Of a DNA stretch of 64,000 nucleotides, positions 51,001-64,000 are shown one piece after another. Position 1 is the stretch's first letter. Each line of letters starts with the position of its first letter. Origin of the DNA: Paulinella micropora. Taxonomy: Eukaryota > Cercozoa > Imbricatea > Euglyphida. A model generated the notes under the pieces. The model saw nothing but the letters and a program-made list of their open reading frames with translations, did not search any database and was not told the origin of the DNA. The position numbers and the translations under genes were made by a program. The DNA is taken from contig BJOX01000031.1 of NCBI GenBank assembly GCA_009731375.1, forward strand, positions 826,657 through 890,656, given 5' to 3'.

Positions 51001-52498
51001 AAAGGCTGCGCTCGAACGAGAGGAGAGATCAAGGAGGAACGGAGAAGAGGCGCAGGAGGCGAGAGTCGGGCCTTGGCTGGCGCACGTCTGTCGTCTTGAA
51101 GCGGACGCGAAGGCAAGGCAGGCAGGCGAGAGAGGCTTGCGGGACTGGTTGGAAGCGGAGGTGGCGAGCTTAGCCATGGACAAGCAGGCGAAAGCTGCTC
51201 AGGTGCAGGAGCTTGAGGTCGCACTGGAGGAACTGCAAGACGCTTTGCGGTCCCAGACGGCGTGTTGGATTGCGCACGTTAAGCGTTTGGCTTCCGCACA
51301 TATAGACAAACGATTCGTTGAAGAAAGTCTGGAACGGCATGAGGCGACGGAGCAGGGCTGGCGAGCTGCAGAGAAGCGGCTTCAAGGAGAGATTGGCGGC
51401 TTGGAGGCAGATAAGGCTGCGGCAATGAAGCGGGCTGCCGACGTGGAGGAAGCACTGGCGAAGCTGCAGTCTCAACATGATGAACTTGGGGCACTGCAAA
51501 AAGCCACGCTGAGAGAGAAAACCGATCGGGACACTGTTGCGCATGACCTGGCAGAAGAATGCTCCAGGCTGAGGAACGAGGTAGCTACTTTGTCTGCGGA
51601 GTTGGTTAGAGTGGCTGCGCTGCACAAGGAAAATGCGGATTCAAGAGAAACAGCAGAGAAGGCGACGGAATCACTTCAAGAGCGTCTGGGAGTTTTGGAA
51701 GACGCTATGCGAGTCCAGACGGCGTGTTGGATGGCACACATTGAGCGGCTGGGCTCAGATGCTCGCGGTTTGCAGCGTCGGGCAGACGACTTGGAGCTTG
51801 ATCTTTCTCGCAGTCTCGTGGAAAAGGCGCATTTGCACGAAAGGCTCCGATCTCTTGTTTCAAAGCAAGGTGAGTGGGAAGCTGCAGAAAAGCTCCTAGA
51901 ATCTGAGATTGGTCGTTTAAAGGGAGATAGTTATGCAGCAAGTATTAAGGCTACTCTTGCGGAAGAAGCCTTAGCGACTTTGCAATCTCGCTTTCACCAA
52001 CTTGAGACCCTGTACGATCCCACTTGTCAAAGCGTAAATCTGCGCAACATTGCGCACATGAAACGCTTGGAGCTTGTGGCGCGAGAATCCTTCAAACAAG
52101 CTACCCAGGACAAAGCTATTCTGTCTAGAAATTGTGAAGATTTGCAGCTACATTCCGAAGACCTCGAAGTAAAGCTTCAAGATGCAGTCCAGAAACTGCA
52201 AAAATTGACCAAAACCCGACAAGGATCAAAGCACTTTGCAGAGGATAAGAACAGGAACTTCCAAGCTCTAGTAGAAAGGGACAAACATGTGAAAGAAAGT
52301 GTGAATGAACTTTGTCTGACATTACAAGATCTCTCCGCGATGACAGAGGACCTTCTCAACGCTCCTACCGCCTGGGAAGAAGGGGAAGATATTGCGAACA
52401 TCGCTGAATCAAAAGAGGAAGTAATAAAAGAGAACGAGCAACCAGGCAAGATGGAAACTTTGACGCAGCATCGTCCAGAAGAAAAAGACATATCGGAG
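36088..52498 (+). CDS. Giant gene, 16.4 kb exon: repetitive coiled-coil scaffold
   Basis: One uninterrupted exon of 16,411 nt (about 5,470 codons). It begins after TTCTAG in phase 2, continuing from 35982, and ends TCGGAG|GTATTT in phase 0. It is nearly all heptad coiled coil, rich in E, A, K, L, R and Q. Order: a basic N-terminal stretch; diverged coiled-coil repeats; a 375 bp tandem duplication near 36760-37510; a zinc-ribbon motif at 37755-37860; more diverged repeats (segments near 38880 and 39860 are almost identical); the 1,023 bp array (about 41240-47850); diverged units to about 51900; and a tail (KHVKESVNELCLTLQDL) related to 55920-56000. W-x-A-H motifs recur throughout. A cytoskeletal, centrosomal or Golgi-type scaffold is the natural inference, but I recognise no family member. 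Confidence 0.85.
36760..37509 (+). repeat. 375 bp tandem duplication within the giant exon
   Basis: Two near-identical 125-codon units covering FDAEEALAKLQSQHDELKAR through CWMAHVGRLEAGAR. Differences are a handful of bases (for example ATAACC against AAAACC near 36870 and 37247). In frame. Confidence 0.85.
37755..37862 (+). other. MJ0042-type zinc-ribbon motif inside the coiled coil
   Basis: CPNCQSKFHVP ... AAKIKCPKCATLFKL, that is C-x2-C-x3-F then about 16 residues and C-x2-C-x3-F. This is the pattern of the MJ0042/zinc-ribbon family, known mainly as N-terminal domains of bacterial proteins. It is flanked by a linker rich in N, S, Q and acidic residues, so it may separate two coiled-coil rods. 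Metal binding is inferred from the four cysteines only. Confidence 0.65.
41237..47850 (+). repeat. Array of ~6.5 nearly identical 1,023 bp coding repeats
   Basis: Exact landmarks recur every 1,023 bases: TTACGATGTTGTCTGAGG near 41485, 42508, 43531, 44554, 45577, 46600 and 47623. Each unit is 341 codons, from VGPWLAHVCRLEADAKAR to EVRSRREGEEAQ, and holds an inner duplication of QQETVKELQS. Between copies I noticed only isolated changes, such as GAAACGG to AAAACGG near 43382 and CTTGGGG to CTAGGGG near 45795. The first and last copies are more diverged at their outer edges. The array stays in frame because 1,023 is a multiple of three. Confidence 0.93.
47850..51900 (+). repeat. Diverged relatives of the 341-codon unit
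   Basis: Four or so further units keep the same order of segments (GPWLAHVCRLEA, EIGGLEADKAAAMKRAAD, QSQHDELGAL, CWMAHVERLGS) with substitutions, deletions and rearranged ends, for example near 48050, 49150, 50110 and 51010. They look like older generations of the same amplification. Confidence 0.8.
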
Positions 52499-52508
52499 GT
52501 ATTTCCAA

Positions 52509-52586
<78 letters not shown>

Positions 52587-52967
52587 NNNNNNNNNNTTTT
52601 TTTTTTTTTTTTTTTTTTTTCTCTTTCTCCATCTGCCTTGTCAAAAATTTAGATACCTGCATTCAGAGAGGTACTTCTGCCATTTATTTCCCGTATATTT
52701 GGCTTGCAAAGAATGAGAACCAATATATATTCAGATCTTTTTCTGTTATCTCTGTCTTTTGAATATAGTATCCGACATGTCCGATAATGTGAATTGTACA
52801 TGGAAAGTATTGAAGCGAAGTAAGCAGACCCTGTGGTGCCCTCCAAGTATTCTCGTCTACGACGATATGCAATTTTTGACTGTGTGGGCATTCCTCGAGA
52901 GCAGATCTTTAATGATAATATGCCCTACCTGCAGCATTGCAAGACATCCAATATATCATTGGCACAG
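52499..52967 (+). repeat. Intron with long T-run and 10-N gap
   Basis: The donor GTATTT at 52499 is followed by a T-run of at least about 90 bases, broken by the gap 52587-52596. The next A-type exon starts after TTGGCACAG at 52968. Poly-Phe translations of this stretch are not protein. Small exons between 52650 and 52960 cannot be excluded. Confidence 0.6.
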
Positions 52968-56115
<3,148 letters not shown>

Positions 56116-56172
56116 GTAAATTTTGATTGCAAGCTTGCATACATGTCTGGCAAAATCTGCGCTCTTGTTCAG

Positions 56173-57323
56173 GCACGAGAAGACGCCGGACAGGATTTGC
56201 AAGTGTGTCAGGCGCTGTTGCTGAGACTGAGCAAGCAGAACCGGCAGTTGGATGGAAAGCTGCAAGCAGAGACCCGGTCAGTGCAAACTTCTCTTTTTGT
56301 GCCGCAAATCTTGCTTTAAAATGTATAAGCAGCAGCAAATCATAGCATCATGCCAAGTATGTGTTTAGTCTTGAATCGTTTCTCCAGTTTCGGAATGTGG
56401 TGGTCGTGGCTGGTTGTGACAGTGCTGCGCGCGATCGCGAGGCTATCTGCAAGCGCCTGGAAGCGGAGCTGCTTGGTGCAAGTCAGGAGCTGGAGGCAGC
56501 GAGGAAAGCGCTTGCTGAACGGGTGGTGTCCGAATCGAAGCTCTTGGAGCAAGCGGCCTTGCTTGCGGATGACGTAGAGAACGAGGCGAGACTGGACGAA
56601 GCGTTGGCTGAGTCGCGACGCGAGCATGAGCCGGTCCATGCTTGGGGTTTTGGGAGAGAAGCAGCTTGCAATTGCATGACGCATTACGACACGACCCCGT
56701 AGATATATATATAATATATATATCTATATATATGTAGAGAGAGAGAGAGAGAGAGACGCTTGAGTCACAGAAGGAGTGCAATTGTTGGACAAGGAAGACA
56801 GGGCGCAAACACTTTACTGAAACGGAGTTGGATTGGTTCTGTATCACAGGCGATGCAGGAGGCTAGGCAAGAGCTGAAGGTGTGCCAGGCGATGCTGCTG
56901 AGCCTGAGCAAGCAGAACCGTCAGCTAGAAGCGGAGCTGCGAGTTGCTAGCGAAAAGGCGGAAGACATAGAGACTACTCTGCAACAGCGGCTGGAGAGGG
57001 CGGAGCTGGAGGCGGCATCTTTGGTATGTATGTATGTACGTGAGAATGAGAGCAGGCTTGAGACGGAGCAACAGGCAGAGGAAGCCAGGGTCGAGGCTGA
57101 GAAAGCTGCACAAGCGCTGGAAGCGGAGCTGCGGGAGGTGCTGCAGAAGGAGCAGAAACGCAGTGCGTTCTTGGAGGCGGAGGGCCTGAGGAAGCAGGCA
57201 GCGGGCAAGGAGGCAGTGGAGAAGGCGAGAGAAGCGGCGGAAGTCAGGCTGCAGCAGTCCGAGCGAGCGCACCAGGAAGCGATGGCAGAGCAACTGGAAA
57301 AGGGGCAGCAAGAACACGATCAG
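56173..57323 (+). CDS. Giant gene, module unit 0: exons A, B and fused C-D
   Basis: Exons 56173-56276 (A, 104 nt, DLQVCQALLLRLSKQNRQL), 56423-56633 (B, 211 nt, REAICKRLEAELLGASQEL) and 56850-57323 (474 nt). In the last, C (ELKVCQAMLLSLSKQNRQL) runs directly into D (NESRLETEQQAEEARVEAEK) through GTATGTATGTATGTACGTGA near 57025. The C-D intron and both exon edges are lost and the reading frame stays open. Phases 0-2-0-0. Confidence 0.8.
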
Positions 57324-57463
57324 GTGCGTTTGCGCACACACACCATCGCGCGCGTGTCAAGTTCACGCTCAAGCACCAACTCTGACGGCGCAGTGAACGT
57401 CATCAGCAAGAATCCGAAGTGGCGCGCGTGAGATGGACATGACCTTTCTTGTGTGTGTTGCAG

Positions 57464-58040
57464 GCGATGCAGGAGGCTGCGCAAGTGCTGCAAGTGTGTC
57501 AGGCAGCGCTGCTGGGCTTGACCAAGCAGAACCGGCAGTTGGGAGAGGAACTGGAAGCAGAGAGCCGGTACGTGGATCGTTGTGTGCGTCTCTTTATCTA
57601 TTTTATAACCCCTCTTCCAAATAGTGTTTTCTTTTTCCTAGTAAATGCTGTTGATTTTTCGGGTATTGGAGCAGGGGGCTGTTATCAGGTGGGGGGGGTT
57701 GTTGAAATGTGGTGGTGGCTGGTTGTGACAGGGCTGCGCGCGATCGCGAGGATGAGTGCAAGCGTCTGGGAGCGGAGCTGCTTAGTGCAGGTCAGGAGCT
57801 AGAGGCAGCGATGAAAGCGCTTGATGAGCGGGCGGCATCCGAATCGAAGCTCTTGGAGCAAGCGGCCTCGCTTGCGGATGACGTAGAGAAGGCGAGGGCA
57901 TCCGAGGCGAGACTGGACGAAGCGTTGGCGGAGTCGCGACGCGAGCATGAGCAGGTCCGTGCGCTGTGGGCTTATTGCGAGAGGGGAGCTTCTGTCGACA
58001 TGACAGCACGACACAGTACAACACGTTCGGGCAGATACAT

Positions 58041-58087
<47 letters not shown>

Positions 58088-58962
58088 GAGGCTTGAGTTA
58101 TGCAGGAAGTGCACTGGTTGTAGTAGGAAGACAGGACGAGAACACTGTTCTGCTACAGAATTTATTTTGTTTCTGTGTTGCAGGTGATTCAGGAGGCTGG
58201 GCAAGAGCTGAAAGTGTGCCAGGCGATGCTGCTGAGCCTGAGCAAGCAGAACCGTCAGCTGGCAGTGGAGCTGCTAGATGCGAGCGAGAATGCGAAGAAC
58301 GTAGAGAACTCTCTGTGCCGTCGGCTGGAAAGGGCGGAGCTGGATGCGACGTCTTTGGCGAAGGCCAAGCAGGAGCAGCTAGCCGAGATGGTCTAGCTTT
58401 GTTCCATTTCTTGCGTGTCGTACGCTTGGTTTGTGAGCTGTGTTTCCTGCATGACGGTCTGTGTGCAGAAAGAACAAATGGAGATTCTACACCAGGACCT
58501 CGAGGATTCTGAACTCGAATTAGCGTCCTTGGAAGACGCGAAGGAAGAAAAGGCAGCCGAGATGGTCTTGTTTTGTTCCGTTTCTTGAATTTCATGTCCT
58601 TGGTTGTGAACTGTGTTTCTTGCATTGTTACTGCATGGTCTTGTGGCGGTGTGTGCGTGCAGGAAGAGAAGCTGCAGCGCGCGAACGAGAGCAGGCTTGA
58701 GACGGAGCGACAGGCAGAGGAAGCCAGGGTCGAGGCCGAGAAAGCTGCACAAGCGCTGGAAGCGGAGCTGCGGGAGGCGCTGCAGAAGGAGCAGGAGCGC
58801 AGTGCGTTCTTGGAGGCGGAGGGCCTGAGGAAGCAGGCAGCGGGCGAGGAAGCAGTGGAGAAGGCGAGAGAAGCGGCGGAAGCGAGGCTGCAGCAGTCCG
58901 AGCGAGCGCACCAGGAAGCGATGGCAGAGCAACTGGAGAAGGGGCAGCAAGAACACGGCCAG
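57464..58962 (+). CDS. Giant gene, module unit 1: exons A, B, C, extra exon, D
   Basis: Exons 57464-57567 (A), 57732-57954 (B, 223 nt), 58184-58390 (C, 207 nt), 58469-58564 (96 nt, KEQMEILHQDLEDSELELAS, unique to this unit) and 58663-58962 (D, 300 nt, AEAEARL-type coiled coil ending KGQQEHGQ). All sites are GT-AG and every exon is a frame-preserving block. The extra exon ends KAAEM like a C exon, so it may be a diverged C 3' half. Confidence 0.82.
58041..58092. repeat. (GA)n microsatellite in module intron
   Basis: Lies in the B-C intron of unit 1. Homologous (GA)n tracts occur at 59877-59945 and 61918-62030; (GT)n tracts occur at the matching C-D intron position (60276-60311, 62361-62397). 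Confidence 0.9.
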
Positions 58963-59140
58963 GTGCGTTCTTGCGCTTGTGGTGCATGGGCAGAGACGGT
59001 GTTGCGCACGCACCACACACTATTGCACGTGTTTTTGTCTGGTCCACGCTCAAGCGCCAAGTCGGTCTGTGCAGCGAACTTCAGAAAGTGGCGCGCATGA
59101 GATGAACAGGGCCGCATCATCTTCCTTGTGTGTGATACAG

Positions 59141-59877
59141 GCGATGCAGGAGGCTGCGCAAGAGCTGCAAGTGTGTCAGGCAGCGCTGCTGGGCATGACC
59201 AAGCAGAACCGGCAGTTGGGAGAGGAACTGGAAGCAGAGAGCCGGTACGTGGATCGTTGTGTGCTTGTGTGTCTTTCTGTGTTTTGCGTCTCGAGTTGTT
59301 GACTGTCTTCGTTTCATGATGGTGAATGCTGAAGTGGATTCTTGGTCTTGCAGAAGGAGGGCGCTGCAATCAGGGGGGTTTGTTGGAATGTGGTGGTGGT
59401 GGCTGGTTGTGACAGGACTGCGCGCGATCGCGAGGCTGAGTGCAAGCGTCTGGGAGTGGAGCTGCTTGGTGCAAGTCAGGAGCTGGAGGCAGCGATGAAA
59501 GCACTTGATGAGCGGGCGGCGTCCGAAACGAAGCTCTTGGAGCGAGCGGCCTCGCTTGCAGATGGCGTAGAGAAGGCGAGAGCTTCCGAGGCGAGACTGG
59601 ACGAAGCGTTGGCTGAGTCGCGACGCGAGCATGAGCAGGTCCGTGCGCTGTGGGCTTATTGCGAGAGGGGCAGCTTGCGTCGGCTGATCGCAACACGCCG
59701 CTTGAGTGACGGAGGCAGTTTACTGGTTGTAGTAGAAGCACAGGGCGCCGCAACCACTTTACCGAAACGGNNNNNNNNNNGCATGAGCAGGTCCTTGCGC
59801 TGTGGGCTTATTGCGAGAGGGGCGGCTGGCGTCGGCTTAGCTAATCACAACACATCTCCAATAGATAGGGAGAGACA

Positions 59878-59946
<69 letters not shown>

Positions 59947-60273
59947 TTTGAGTCTCACAGGAAGTGTACTGGTTGCAGCAGGAGCACATAGCGCACATTA
60001 CTGCATGAAACGGAGCTGGAATGGTTCTATGTGACAGGCGATGCAGGAGGCTGGGCAAGAGCTGAAGGTTTGCCAGGCGATGCTGCTGAGCCTGAGCAAG
60101 CAGATCCGTCAGCTGCAAGCAGAGCTGCGAGATGCAAACGAGACAAAGCTGGAGGCGACGTCTTTGGCACAAGCCAAGCAGGAGCAGGCAGCCGAGATGG
60201 TCTTTTTTTGTTTCCTTTCCGGCATGTCTTGTGCTTGATGTGTGAGCCGGGTTTCCAACATGGTTTTTTTGGC

Positions 60274-60314
<41 letters not shown>

Positions 60315-60620
60315 CCGCAGGAGGAGAAGCTGCAGCGTGCGAAGGAGAGCAGGCTTGAGACGGAGCGACAGGCAGAGGAAGCCAGGGTCGAGGCCGAGAA
60401 AGCTGCACAAGCGCTGGAAGCGGAGCTGCGGGAGGCGCTGCAGAAGGAGCAGGAGCGCAGTGCGTTCTTGGAGGCGGAGGGCCTGAGGAAGCAGGCAGCG
60501 GGCGAGGAAGCAGTGGAGAAGGCGAGAGAAGCGGCGGAAGCGAGGCTGCAGCAGTCCGAGCGAGCGCACCAGGAAGCGATGGCAGAGCAACTGGAGAAGG
60601 GGCAGCAAGAACACGGCCAG
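59141..60620 (+). CDS. Giant gene, module unit 2: exons A, B, short C, D (with gap)
   Basis: Exons 59141-59244, 59416-59638, 60038-60199 (C lacking 15 codons) and 60321-60620. A 10-N gap at 59771-59780 lies between B and C, and the sequence just after it repeats the 3' end of a B exon (GCATGAGCAG|GTCC). One or more exons may therefore be missing or collapsed here. Confidence 0.78.
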
Positions 60621-60798
60621 GTGCGTTCTTGCGCTTGTGGTGCATGGGCAGAGACGGTGTTGCGCACGCACCACACACTATTGCACGTGTTTTTGTCTGG
60701 TCCACGCTCAAGCGCCAAGTCGGTCTGTGCAGCGAACTTCAGAAAGTGGCGCGCATGAGATGAACAGGGCCGCATCATCTTCCTTGTGTGTGATACAG

Positions 60799-61920
60799 GC
60801 GATGCAGGAGGCTGCGCAAGAGCTGCAAGTGTGTCAGGCAGCGCTGCTGGGCATGACCAAGCAGAACCGGCAGTTGGGAGAGGAACTGGAAGCAGAGAGC
60901 CGGTACGTGGATCGTTGTGTGCTTGTGTGTCTTTCTGTGTTTTGCGTCTCGAGTTGTTGACTGTCTTCGTTTCATGATGGTGAATGCTGAAGTGGATTCT
61001 GGGTCTTGCAGAAGGAGGGCGCTGCAATCAGGGGGGTTTGTTGGAATGTGGTGGTGGTGGCTGGTTGTGACAGGACTGCGCGCGATCGCGAGGCTGAGTG
61101 CAAGCGTCTGGGAGTGGAGCTGCTTGGTGCAAGTCAGGAGCTGGAGGCAGCGATGAAAGCACTTGATGAGCGGGCGGCGTCCGAAACGAAGCTCTTGGAG
61201 CGAGCGGCCTCGCTTGCAGATGGCGTAGAGAAGGCGAGAGCTTCCGAGGCGAGACTGGACGAAGCGTTGGCTGAGTCGCGACGCGAGCATGAGCAGGTCC
61301 GTGCGCTGTGGGCTTATTGCGAGAGGGGCAGCTTGCGTCGGCTGATCGCAACACGCCGCTTGAGTGACGGAGGCAGTTTACTGGTTGTAGTAGAAGCACA
61401 GGGCGCCGCAACCACTTTACCGAAACGGNNNNNNNNNNGGCGGAGGCAGTTTACTGGTTGTAGTAGGAGCACAGGGCGCCGCAACCACTTTACCGAAACG
61501 GAGTTGGATTTGTTCTGTGTTACAGGCGATGCAGGAGGCTGGGCAAGAGGTGAAGGTGTGCCAGGCGATGCTACTGAGTCTGAGCAAGCAGAACCGTCAT
61601 CTTGAAGCGGAGCTGCGAGTTGCTAGCGAGAGGGCGGAGGATACGGAGACTACTCTGCGCCATGGGCTGGAAAGGGCGGAGCTGGAGGCGACGTCTTTGG
61701 CGAAGGCCAAGCAGGAGCAGGCAGCCGAGATGGTCTTGCTTTGTTCCGTTTCTTGAATTTCATGTCCTTGGTGTGTGAACTATGTTTCTTGCATTGTTTA
61801 CTGCATGGTCTTGTGGCGGTGTGTGCGTGCAGGAGGAGAAGCTGCAGCGTGCGAACGAGAGCAGGCTTGAGGTCAGCTTGCGTCTGCTTGGCTAATCACG
61901 ACACATCTCCAATAGATAGG

Positions 61921-61953
<33 letters not shown>

Positions 61954-61959
61954 AGAGAG

Positions 61960-62026
<67 letters not shown>

Positions 62027-62360
62027 GCAGACATTTGAGTCTCTCAGGAAGTGTACTGGTTGCAGCAGGAGCACATAGCGCACATTACTGCATGAAACGG
62101 AGCTGGAATGGTTCTATGTGACAGGCGATGCAGGAGGCTGGGCAAGAGCTGAAGGTTTGCCAGGCGATGCTGCTGAGCCTGAGCAAGCAGATCCGTCAGC
62201 TGCAAGCAGAGCTGCGAGATGCAAACGAGACAAAGCTGGAGGCGACGTCTTTGGCACAAGCCAAGCAGGAGCAGGCAGCCGAGATGGTCTTTTTTTGTTT
62301 CCTTTCCGGCATGTCTTGTGCTTGATGTGTGAGCCGGGTTTCCAACATGGTTTTTTTGGC

Positions 62361-62397
<37 letters not shown>

Positions 62398-62703
62398 CCG
62401 CAGGAGGAGAAGCTGCAGCGTGCGCAGGAGAGCAGGCTTGAGACGGAGCGACAGGCAGAGGAAGCCAGGGTCGAGGCCGAGAAAGCTGCACAAGCGCTGG
62501 AAGCGGAGCTGCGGGAGGCGCTGCAGAAGGAGCAGGAGCGCAGTGCGTTCTTGGAGGCGGAGGGCCTGAGGAAGCAGGCAGCGGGCGAGGAAGCAGTGGA
62601 GAAGGCGAGAGAAGCGGCGGAAGCGAGGCTGCAGCAGTCCGAGCAAGCGCACCAGGAAGCGATGGCAGAGCAACTGGAGAAGGGGCAGCAAGAACACGGC
62701 CAG
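60799..62703 (+). CDS. Giant gene, module unit 3: A, B, C, truncated D, second short C, D (with gap)
   Basis: Exons 60799-60902, 61074-61296, 61526-61732, 61833-61871 (only the first 13 codons of D, ending CTTGAG|GTCAGC), 62125-62286 (short C) and 62404-62703 (D). The 10-N gap 61429-61438 sits between B and C. A and B, with the intron between them, match unit 2 almost base for base, indicating very recent duplication or duplicated assembly. Confidence 0.78.
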
Positions 62704-62881
62704 GTGCGTTTTTGCGCTTGTGGTGCATGGGCAGAGACGGTGTTGCGCACGCACCACACACTATTGCACGTGTTTTTGTCTGGTCCACGCTCAAGCGCCA
62801 AGTCGGTCTGTGCAGCGAACTTCAGAAAGTGGCGCGCATGAGATGAACAGGGCCGCATCATCTTCCTTGTGTGTGATACAG

Positions 62882-64000
62882 GCGATGCAGGAGGCTGCGC
62901 AAGAGCTGCAAGTGTGTCAGGCAGCGCTGCTGGGCATGACCAAGCAGAACCGGCAGTTGGGAGAGGAACTGGAAGCAGAGAGCCGGTACGTGGATCGTTG
63001 TGTGCTTGTGTGTCTTTCTGTGTTTTGCGTCTCGAGTTGTTGACTGTCTTCGTTTCATGATGGTGAATGCTGAAGTGGATTCTTGGTCTTGCAGAAGGAG
63101 GGCGCTGCAATCAGGGGGGTTTGTTGGAATGTGGTGGTGGTGGCTGGTTGTGACAGGACTGCGCGCGATCGCGAGGCTGAGTGCAAGCGTCTGGGAGTGG
63201 AGCTGCTTGGTGCAAGTCAGGAGCTGGAGGCAGCGATGAAAGCACTTGATGAGCGGGCGGCGTCCGAAACGAAGCTCTTGGAGCGAGCGGCCTCGCTTGC
63301 AGATGGCGTAGAGAAGGCGAGAGCTTCCGAGGCGAGACTGGACGAAGCGTTGGCTGAGTCGCGACGCGAGCATGAGCAGGTCCGTGCGCTGTGGGCTTAT
63401 TGCGAGAGGGGCAGCTTGCGTCGGCTGATCGCAACACGCCGCTTGAGTGACGGAGGCAGTTTACTGGTTGTAGTAGAAGCACAGGGCGCCGCAACCACTT
63501 TACCGAAACGGAGTTGGATTTGTTCTGTGTTACAGGCGATGCAGGAGGCTGGGCAAGAGCTGAAGGTGTGCCAGGCGATGCTACTGAGTCTGAGCAAGCA
63601 GAACCGTCATCTTGAAGCGGAGCTGCGAGTTGCTAGCGAGAGGGCGGAGGATACGGAGACTACTCTGCGCCATGGGTTGGAAAGGGCGGAGCTGGAGGCA
63701 ACGTCTTTGGCGAAGGCCAAGCAGGAGCAGGCAGCCGAGATGGTCTTGCTTTGTTCCGTTTCTTGAATTTCATGTCCTTGGTTGTGAACTGTGTTTCTTG
63801 CATTGTTTACTGCATGGTCTTATGGCGGTGTGTGCGTGCAGGAAGAGAAGCTGCAGCGCGCGAACGAGAGCAGGCTTGAGACGGAGCGACAGGCAGAGGA
63901 AGCCAGGGTCGAGGCCGAGAAAGCTGCACAAGCGCTGGAAGCGGAGCTGCGGGAGGCGCTGCAGAAGGAGCAGGAGCGCAGTGCGTTCTTGGAGGCGGAG
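62882..64000 (+). CDS. Giant gene, module unit 4: A, B, C and start of D (runs off the window)
   Basis: Exons 62882-62985, 63157-63379, 63536-63742 (full 207 nt C) and 63842 to beyond 64000 (D, at least 159 nt). This unit has no gap and gives the cleanest A-B-C-D order. The gene's stop codon is outside the window. Confidence 0.85.

Noticed and set aside
52499-52762. Extension of the giant coiled-coil frame through the T-run to a stop near 52762
   Set aside because: It reads as poly-Phe through a homopolymer and a gap. A GT donor in the right phase at 52499 and a matching A-type exon at 52968 explain the end better.

Overview
The window is nuclear DNA of a eukaryote, probably a protist or alga. 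GT-AG introns interrupt its genes, the first reconstructed gene starts in a Kozak-like context (GCCACCATGG), non-LTR and DNA transposons and tRNA-derived SINEs are present, and simple repeats occupy a very large share of the non-coding sequence. No ribosomal RNA or organelle marker pins the lineage. Thirteen runs of N break the assembly, most beside homopolymers, microsatellites or near-identical repeats.

Layout. 1-5.8 kb: a non-LTR retrotransposon (ORF1, then an endonuclease/reverse transcriptase ORF2 with an 808-base gap), bracketed by two ~340 bp direct repeats. 5.8-11.5 kb: AT-rich intergenic DNA with a 277 bp MITE, a gag-like remnant, a 177 bp tandem duplication and microsatellites. 11.5-23.7 kb (+): a ten-exon gene, reconstructed here by matching splice phases, for a membrane protein with an RGS-like domain. 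Its nine introns are mostly (GTAT)n, (CTAT)n or (CT)n and carry two copies of a mariner-type element. 23.7-26.6 kb: AT-rich intergenic DNA. 26.6-27.7 kb (-): the 3' exons of a SAP30-family gene (Sin3/histone deacetylase corepressor subunit). 28-33.7 kb: long microsatellites and a cluster of minus-strand SINEs whose (CAA)n tails form the (TTG)n tracts.

34.0-64.0 kb (+): one giant gene still open at the window end. Short exons encode a WD40/beta-propeller-like region, followed by a 16.4 kb exon of coiled coil. That exon contains a zinc-ribbon motif and about six and a half nearly identical 1,023 bp (341-residue) tandem repeats. After a SINE-filled intron the gene continues as a tandem array of four-exon modules (A 104, B 223, C 207 or 162, D 300 nt), whose conserved phases keep the frame open through every duplication. 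At least about 7,400 codons are visible.

The genes do not form an operon or pathway. What links them is genome behaviour: splice-site-like tetranucleotides have expanded into introns, SINE tails have grown into microsatellites, and tandem duplication has enlarged a scaffold-like protein both inside one exon and by whole exons. All gene models are read by eye from reading frames, splice dinucleotides and phase agreement; no alignment or expression data were available.
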